Of a stretch of 64,000 nt of DNA, positions 58,691 to 64,000 are shown piece by piece. This stretch comes from Monodelphis domestica (Eukaryota; Chordata; Mammalia; Didelphimorphia; Didelphidae). The stretch spans positions 206,871,479-206,935,478 of the forward strand of contig NC_077228.1 of NCBI RefSeq assembly GCF_027887165.1, in the 5' to 3' direction. The notes below the pieces were generated by a model, which did no database searches, was not told where the DNA came from, and worked only from the letters and a program-made list of their open reading frames with translations. Each line of letters opens with the position of its first letter. Within the stretch, counting starts at the first letter, position 1. A program made the position numbers and the translations under genes.

Positions 58691-58980
58691 TCTCCCTGCT
58701 TTAAATATATTTCTTGTAGAGAGCATATTGTGGGATTTTGGCTTTTAATCCATCCTGCTATCCTCTTCCATTTTATGGGTGAGTTCAACTTATTTACATC
58801 CCATAGTTATGATTACTATGCATTTCCCTCCATTTTATTTTCTACCTATTTATCCTTATCTTTTTTTTCTTTTAATCTTTTCCTGTTTATGAATACTTTG
58901 TTTCTGACTGCCTCCTTCAGTTCATTCTCCCTTTTGTCTGTCCCTCCTTCACTTTTTTTCTCCCCCATCCTCCAGCCAAG
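58690..58980 (-). mobile_element. L1 LINE endonuclease-region fragment
   Basis: The same antisense segment as 37180-37410 ('ctcttccattttatgggtga' near 58763; 'tgcatttccctccattttat' near 58820). Confidence 0.6.
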
Positions 58981-59330
58981 GTTAAAAAAGCAGGGCTAGC
59001 AATTATGATCTCAGACTAATTATAATAGAGTACTGTTACATCACAAATAAGAAATGACAAACAAGATGAGCTCAAAAAAACCTCTGAAAAGATTTATATG
59101 AAGTGATGCAAAGTGAACAGAACCAAGAGAATGTTGAACATAGTAATAGCAATAAAGTATGATGATCAACTGTGAATGCCTTAACTATTATTGGCAATGC
59201 AAGTATCCCAGACAACTCCAAGGGACCCATTAAGAAAAAGATTATCTACTGCCTTAGAAGGAACTGACAGAATATGAATGCAGGTTGAATCACACACTTA
59301 AAAAATGCTAGTTAAAGCTAAAATAAATAT
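58981..59330 (+). mobile_element. L1 LINE pieces, endonuclease scrap and 3' end
   Basis: 'gcagggctagcaattatgat' (58991 on) belongs to the endonuclease region. It jumps to the 3' end from about 59050 ('agtgaacagaaccaagagaa' near 59113). Confidence 0.6.
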
Positions 59331-59755
59331 TTAATTTGTGGAATGTGTGTGGGAGATATTTTTGAGCAAGGTTATAGTGGGTAATAAGGTAATTCTTTCT
59401 TCTTGTGTCTTACTCATGTTAGAATTTCTTGAAGTCTCTATGGTCTTTTCATTAACCTAGGAAAAATTGTCAATTTCTGCTACCTAGAGCATCCTCTGGT
59501 TCTTGGTAGCATCTTGGAAGGGAGTGTCTGGAGGCTGAGATTCTAGAATTAGTAGCTAAGGAAAAATCTGTGAAATCAATCTGACTGGACTTTGCAGATG
59601 TAGTACCCATTTAAGATTGATCACACCAGTGCCTCAGGCTTGGGATTAAACTAAAACACGACACTCAAAGACCATCTAATATTTAACAAAAACTAGTTTG
59701 CTTAACTATAGCCTAGAAATAATATTCAGCAAGGATACAGCATTGGTTCTTCTCC
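59331..59755. other. Unassigned intergenic DNA
   Basis: No gene or assignable repeat was seen here. Confidence 0.45.
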
Positions 59756-59957
59756 CCTCCCCCAAACCCTTACTTACTGTCTTAGAATTAATACTAATTT
59801 TCAGTTCTAGGCAAAAGAGTGGTGAGGAATAGGCAATGGGGGTTAAGTGGTTTGCCCAGGGTCACACAACTAGGAAGTGTCTGAGATCAAATTTGAACCC
59901 AAGACTTCCTTTTTCCAGGCCTGGTTCTCTATCTGCTGAGCCACCTATCTCCCCTGA
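59756..59957 (-). mobile_element. CORE-SINE with RTE-type tail
   Basis: Reverse copy from 'aaacccttacttactgtctt' to the head 'ctctatctgctgagccacct'. Confidence 0.85.
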
Positions 59958-60115
59958 TATAGCATTAGTTCTAATAAGTATGTTCCCCCTGGCCTCCACA
60001 TTAACTATTATAGATCATGTGCCTGATAGGAAGAGTGTATCATCTTACATAATAGAGGAAAGTCTGTCAAGTTTAAGGAATGCTGACATCTTGTGCATTA
60101 GACTTTTTTTTTTTA

Positions 60116-61068
60116 TGTCTCACATGACCCAGGAATCAACTTCAATGGTTCAAGCTTTTTTTTTAATTGAAGATTTTTATTTAATTAATTCAGAATATTT
60201 TCCCATGATTACATGATTCATGTTTTTTCCCTCCCCTCCCCTTGCCAATGTGCAATTCTGTTGGTTTTTACAAGTATCATTGATCAAGACCTATTTCACT
60301 GTTATTGATAATTGCACCAGGATGATTGTTTACAGTCTACATCCCCAATCTTATCCCCATTGACCCATGTGATCAAGCAGTTGTTTTTCTTCTGTGTTTC
60401 TACTCCCACAGTTCTTTCTCTGGATGTAGAGAGTGTTTTTTTTCCTCTTAAGTCCCTCAGAATTGTAATGGTTCAAGCTTTTGATGGGTTTAATGCTTAT
60501 TGGGTCTCATCCAAAGAATTAATTGATGACTCAAACTGACCGAGTTCTAAGGAAACAAGCTTTATTATAAGAGAATACAGTAACAGAGTAGCCAGTATAG
60601 TAAATAAGGAATTAAGGTAAGAGGAGGTATGATAAGTAAAGGTAGAGACTGAGAGAGAGAAAAAAAAAGAGTATAAATTTAGAGTAAAAAGGTAAAAGGT
60701 AATGGTATGTGTGTAGGAGTTCTCAGGAATGCTTTTTATTTTGCTATGTCACTAAGGTAGGGGTCATTTGTTTGGGCAGTTGCTGTCCTGTGTCTCCAGG
60801 GAGTTGATGTCCCTTTACCCCATGGTCCACTGTGGTCTGTTTGGCTTTACCCATTGCTCTGTTTGCCCAATGCAGGGAGCAAATCATAATGTAAATGGGA
60901 TGCTAATGATATGTTAAATACCCTGGTCAACTTGAGGTTACTTTTGCCTGTTTCTTTCCAGACTCTAAGGAAAGCAGTGAGTGTGGAAATTGAGCATTGT
61001 TCGAATCTAGTTTTTTGTGACTGGGAAATTTAATATTTGCTGTCCAGAGACACTCCCGCTACCCACTA
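60116..61068 (-). mobile_element. LTR fossil interrupted by L1
   Basis: The minus strand starts TGTAGTGGGTAGCGGGAGTG (61068), has AATAAAGCTTG near 60560, and appears to continue past the L1 at 60160-60466 to about 60116. The left boundary is uncertain and target repeats were not found. Confidence 0.5.
60160..60466 (-). mobile_element. Short 5'-truncated L1 with target-site duplication
   Basis: Reverse L1 3' UTR tip. A perfect 16-bp duplication, AATGGTTCAAGCTTTT, lies at 60144-60159 and 60467-60482. One of the clearest young insertions here. Confidence 0.92.
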
Positions 61069-61203
61069 CAGCCAAAGACCTAGGCTATTTATAAAATCTG
61101 ATGTGAGAAATTTTCTAATAATTTTGAATCTTAACAACTCATATGTCTCATATGAAAGATGGCTCCATTCTAACCAACTAGTTATTGTTTCTGTGTTCTT
61201 TTG

Positions 61204-61555
61204 TGTAACAGTTAAAATTTAGGGGAGACTGAGGCAGGTAGAAATTAGTTTCTCTCTACAAGGAGTATTATATTTTTAGAGGTTTACTAAAAGTTAAGGA
61301 TTAAAGAAAATACAGGATAAGAAAACATGAGTCCAGGCCACAGAGAGGCCTAGACACAACCTCACCTACATTATGAAAAGAGCCACATCTGCCCCAAAAC
61401 GGAAGTCCAAAAGCCCACAAAAGCCTTTGCAATCAGGTTAAATCCCTTTTCGATCTCGGCCCACCTGAGAATTCCGGTGAGATTACAAAGCATTTTGGGG
61501 AAGTGGAGCAAGGGCTTGTGGGGATTGAAGTCCAGAGTTCGAGTCTATTTTTACA
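61204..61555 (-). mobile_element. Solo LTR, 352 bp
   Basis: The minus strand starts TGTAAAAATAGACTC and ends TTTAACTGTTACA. Flanks are TTTG at 61200-61203 and 61556-61559. Confidence 0.75.
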
Positions 61556-61559
61556 TTTG

Positions 61560-63296
61560 ATTCTATACAGCAACTTGGCAGGATATGTGGGACATGTCAA
61601 CCTATATCACTTTGGTCTTCCAGACCAATTAATTCTCAAAGATGGTTTTGCAAAAATCTGATTCAACCAAGGATCAAGGAACCATGACTTGGTTCTTCCA
61701 AAAGGGGTCAATAAAAACTGGGTTTTTGTTAACTCATCTCATTATAGTATTTTATTCCTTGTCCCCTGAGAACTTGCCTTAAGGGAAGCTCCAGACAGCT
61801 TGGGAGTTTCTCCCATTATATCAGAGGCCCATGGTGAAGCCTCATGGCTGGAATGATCCTTATATCCAATGTAAAACATCAGTCTCTCCCAGGTAATCCA
61901 GTCCTGAACTCCTCCTCTTTTTGTATAACATTTCTATCCTTTATTTCTGGATTAAAACCTGTCTCCAACTCTTGACCATTTCTTTAAAATGTTAAAGGAA
62001 GGCTTGAATGTGTGAAATAAGTCTATTATATTTTCCTATAATTTAAAGAGTTTTTCTGTAAATCAAGGGGGTATTTGTCTTGGGTCAATAACTGGAGGCA
62101 GCATTTCTCCTCTCTCTTTCTGTCTCTGTCTCTGTCTCTCTCATTCTCCCCTCTCAATAAAGCATTGCATTTTAATTGATGGTTCTCCCCTATCTTATTT
62201 TTTTTTTTTAAATGGCTAAAGAGGGTATACCTTGATATTTCAAGGTCTCCTTAAACTTCCACTTCACACAGATGGTTCCCTGACTGGGAAACCAGAGCAA
62301 CAGAAGGTGCCTTAGTTTGCCTACATGAACGAATTATTCGTTCACCTGGGCAAATTAGGTGTGAGAAGCATGAGAGGCTTCCAAAGAACCTTAGTGTTGA
62401 GAGAGCAGTGAGAAAGCAGATGCAGAGCAGGAAGCTGCAACTTGTTCCAGCTGAAAAGAACAGCCTGAGGATTTGTGTTTAGTAAGTATAAATTAGGGCC
62501 CAAGTGAAAGGTGTATATTCCCCTTTCAGCTTGCATAGGTGAGACACAGACTCACCCTGAGACGTGAAACCCAGCAGAGAAAGCAGGACCTGCTTGCCAG
62601 TGTATGTCTTAAGGAGGAAAAGCAGGTGGGGGAGATGAGGATATTTAACTAGGATAGAGAACAGCAAAAGGGCTGAATTGAAGAATTTCCACTGAATAAG
62701 AGCAAGCATCAGACTTATCGAGTTTGGTAAGCAACTTGAGATCATTTTCTTCAGTTTCCTTTGTTTTAGAGAACAGGAGGGCTGAGATAGTCTTCAGGCA
62801 GCTTGTCAGGCTGACAAGCAAGAGGAACCTCTTAGTTACCAAATTGCTTGGGAATTTGGGTTGATGAACCCATAAGAGTAAGCCAGGTAATTGTCGCATT
62901 TTGAGGCAGTTTGTAGGGTTGTGCCCTGGTGAGGTCACAAGATAGCCTTGGCTGGTGAGCCTAAGGTTTGAGTGATTAGTGTTCAAGGTTGCAAGATATC
63001 CCAAGCAAGACCCAGGTTGCCCAACTCTGGAAGTGAGTGAATCAGGGCAAGATATCTGGGCTGGGAAATCTGGATTGATTTACCACCACCAGGATGGAGA
63101 CACCCTAGCTATTTGGGGATTGGTTAGATATTCTAGCTTTTGCTGATAATTGAAGAAAAGAGATTAAAATCCTAGAGAAGAGACCATGGGACAGAAACAA
63201 TCCTCAGTAGAGAAAGAGAGACAGCAACAGGCCCTAATAGATGAGGCTGAACAGAGCAGGAGAGAATCAGCCTGTATCCCTGGGAATACCTTGTTG
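61560..63296 (+). mobile_element. Endogenous retrovirus fossil, 5' end
   Basis: Parts in order: a 5' LTR whose start is uncertain (about 61.56 kb or left of the LTR at 61204) and which ends CACACA at 62270, with AATAAA near 62156; a primer-binding site at 62273-62290 (TGGTTCCCTGACTGGGAA), 17 of 18 bases matching the complement of a tRNA-Glu 3' end; a leader of about 0.9 kb; and a gag-like start at 63183 with the myristoylation-type MGQ. Unrelated LTR-like sequence follows within about 120 bp. It is broken. The tRNA-Glu primer places it near ERV-E-type class I elements. Confidence 0.7.
62103..62152. repeat. TC-rich microsatellite in LTR
   Basis: TCTCTG/TCTC units just before the AATAAA of the retroviral LTR. 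Confidence 0.7.
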
Positions 63297-64000
63297 GGAT
63301 TGTCAACATGAAAATCTAGAAATCCCCAGTTTATTTAGTTTGAGGATAGAAACCCCAGGTTTTGACCTTGTCACAGGAGAGTTTCCCCCTGAGGGAAGGT
63401 CCCACTTCACCAGACAATTGTAAACCTTGAAATTTCTTAGACTTGTGAATGTTGGAAATTTCACCATTGGAAAATTTCATACTGGAAAAGATTTCTTAAT
63501 GATAGTAAGAAACTCTATTGGAATGTGAAACCCTAGGCATGGGAGAGTCCTTCTCCTCCCTACCTAAGACTACTTTAGGACAGAAACCTTTTGCTAAACA
63601 ATAGAAAGGGCTTTGACCTATGCTTAAACATAGAACAGGAAGTTCTTTGAGTCATGATTGATTTTAGAATTAATACAATAGAGATACTTGGAATGACAGA
63701 ACCAGGTCTTGGAAAATACAATCTCCACCCTACTCAGAGTAAAAGGATTTAGGAAGGGCTGCAGCAAAGGATCAAGATTTAATTATTTGAGAATATGACC
63801 TTCAACAGACATGTGCAAAGCCACAGACCTCTGGGTGGTCCTGGGTTAAGCTAGAGCTACCATTTGGCACAGGGAAGACATGGGCAGTGATTGGTAGATG
63901 TGAGAACTGAGGGGAGGGAACTTAGATGGTTTCCTTAAAGATAGCGGGGTCTGAGGACTGGGGGAGGTCGAGAGGTTTTGCTCTGAGAGGTTGTGCTCTG
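63297..64000 (+). mobile_element. LTR-like sequence running off the window
   Basis: Begins with TG (63297, TGTCAACATGAAAATC) or possibly at 63445 (TGTGAATGTTGG). Its segment 'gtgattggtagatgtgag' (63887 on) matches 'gtgattggtagatgtgaa' at 42496 in the fossil at 42.1 kb, so the two LTRs are related. The right end is outside the window. Confidence 0.5.

Overview
This window is nuclear DNA from a marsupial mammal. The repeats show this: two marsupial CORE-SINE families (one with an RTE/BovB-like tail ending in a GGTAAGGGTT-type motif, one MAR1-like with a conserved 'GGGTTTTCTTGGCAAA' block), marsupial-type L1 and HAL1-like LINEs, CR1-clade (L2/L3-like) LINEs, and hAT transposons with OposCharlie-like ends. 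Base composition is AT-rich apart from one clear CpG island. I cannot tell an American from an Australian species.

Only one host coding exon can be supported. On the minus strand at 15982-16008 lies the first coding exon of CDC27 (APC3, a TPR scaffold subunit of the anaphase-promoting complex). It encodes MTVLQEPVQ and is followed directly by a GT splice donor. It sits in a CpG island (about 15.56-16.38 kb) whose upstream side carries a repeated CGGAAA-N4-CGAA module, a perfect CRE and a CCAAT box. Bases 1-15981 are therefore the start of CDC27 intron 1; no further CDC27 exon was found there. From 16.4 to 64 kb is intergenic DNA upstream of CDC27. In human the next gene on that side is MYL4, but no MYL4 exon was recognised.

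Region by region. 0.1-2.7 kb: minus-strand L1 fragments. 2.7-6.4 kb: a plus-strand CR1-clade LINE interrupted by two SINEs, then a further LINE piece. 6.4-11.8 kb: mostly unique intron with MIRs and one hAT remnant. 11.8-13.6 kb: a minus-strand CR1-clade LINE. 15.5-16.4 kb: CpG island. 16.5-21 kb: a solo LTR, many SINEs and a 409-bp hAT element. 21.4-29.9 kb: a HAL1-like element followed by an L1 carrying one inverted L1 and two oppositely oriented solo LTRs. 30-36.6 kb: SINEs, an old L1 and two hAT elements. 36.7-41.9 kb: inverted L1 pair and a second HAL1-like copy. 42.1-44.0 kb: a short retroviral fossil with target-site repeats. 44.5-50.7 kb: LTR-in-SINE, L1 and L1-in-LTR-in-SINE nests. 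50.7-51.3 kb: a GC-rich block with inverted-repeat-like ends. 52.4-53.4 kb: an ATGT/TATA microsatellite broken up by SINEs. 56-59 kb: L1 and a solo LTR. 60.1-64.0 kb: stacked retroviral fossils, one with a tRNA-Glu-type primer site.

No operon, CRISPR array, tRNA or rRNA gene or novel coding system is visible. The best leads are the CDC27 promoter architecture, a 34-bp L1 patch inside a nearby SINE, and several nested insertions whose order can be read from target-site duplications. All repeat family names are from recall of consensus features, not from a database search.
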